Shown here: one piece after another, positions 60,680 to 60,823 of the stretch
How the letters are laid out: the number at the start of each line of letters is the position of its first letter
Numbering within the stretch: the stretch's first letter is position 1
Source: Myxococcales bacterium
GTDB lineage: Bacteria > Myxococcota_A > UBA9160 > UBA4427
Length of the DNA: 60,823 nucleotides
Assembly (NCBI GenBank): GCA_012960035.1
Contig: DUBZ01000125.1
Coordinates: forward strand, 2,507-63,329
Direction: 5' to 3'
Position numbers and translations under genes: made by a program
The notes under the pieces: generated by a model
Told to the model about the DNA's origin: nothing
Databases searched by the model: none
Seen by the model: only the letters and a program-made list of their open reading frames with translations

Positions 60680-60823
60680 TTCGATTCTCCTCGAAGCGGT
60701 CGGCAACGTTACGTCAATGATGAGGAATCGTGAGATCGGTCACACCAGTATCTGCCGATTTCAGCTCACTCGCGAAACGGAAGCTTCTTCGTGGGAGTCC
60801 GGACAGCGCGCGAAGGCGGATGG

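Overview
The window comes from an aerobic, Gram-negative-looking, GC-rich bacterium of lipid-using lifestyle. I infer this from lipobox-bearing exported proteins, a multihaem cytochrome, PlsB-type phospholipid synthesis, many acyl-CoA enzymes and two wax-ester-synthase/DGAT genes. The mix resembles uncultivated Myxococcota, Binatota or other delta-like lineages, but no marker gene here fixes the phylum. I saw no rRNA, tRNA, CRISPR array, insertion sequence or phage gene. The region reads as ordinary chromosome with dense short operons and many stop/start overlaps (ATGA, GTGA, TTGA).

Layout. 1-6.5 kb: a truncated caspase-like lipoprotein fragment, a CCA-adding enzyme, a broken HxlR regulator, a two-subunit acyl-CoA dehydrogenase and a GT-C membrane glycosyltransferase. 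6.5-17 kb: a HEAT-repeat exported protein, an amidase coupled to a fatty acid hydroxylase, a patatin-like lipase, a VOC protein, and a minus-strand run of PCu(A)C copper chaperone, polytopic membrane protein and octahaem cytochrome c-HEAT-TPR protein. 17-24.3 kb: MFS transporter, orphan hybrid histidine kinase, and a molybdopterin oxidoreductase coupled to a wax ester synthase.

24.4-41 kb is a catabolic island. It holds an acyl-CoA synthetase, a TetR regulator, an AtuA-like protein, a biotin-dependent acyl-CoA carboxylase (alpha and beta), a LiuC/AtuE-type hydratase and an LCAD/AtuD-type dehydrogenase. Together these look like a branched-chain or isoprenoid acyl-CoA pathway. A second plus-strand run follows: two nitronate-monooxygenase-like flavoproteins flanking a DinB/TIGR03084-like protein and another two-subunit acyl-CoA dehydrogenase, then an SDR. 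It resembles parts of actinobacterial steroid or polycyclic degradation sets.

41.6-47 kb is a neutral-lipid and phospholipid operon: plsB, wax synthase/DGAT and an HAD-PlsC fusion. 47-57 kb: acetate kinase coupled to a class III aminotransferase, ABM and MaoC proteins, a shortened exported methyltransferase-like protein, and a minus-strand run of a frameshifted unknown gene, VOC, P450, thioesterase II and TauD-like dioxygenase. 56-60.8 kb: gpsA, a ketopantoate-reductase-like gene, an exported unknown, a likely selenoprotein and an enoyl-CoA hydratase.

The most important observation is at 58732-59850. An AhpD-like protein is interrupted by an in-frame UGA exactly where the second redox cysteine of a CxxC motif belongs, followed by a hairpin placed like a bacterial SECIS. 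A conventional caller would split it into two genes. I read it as one 372-residue selenoprotein.
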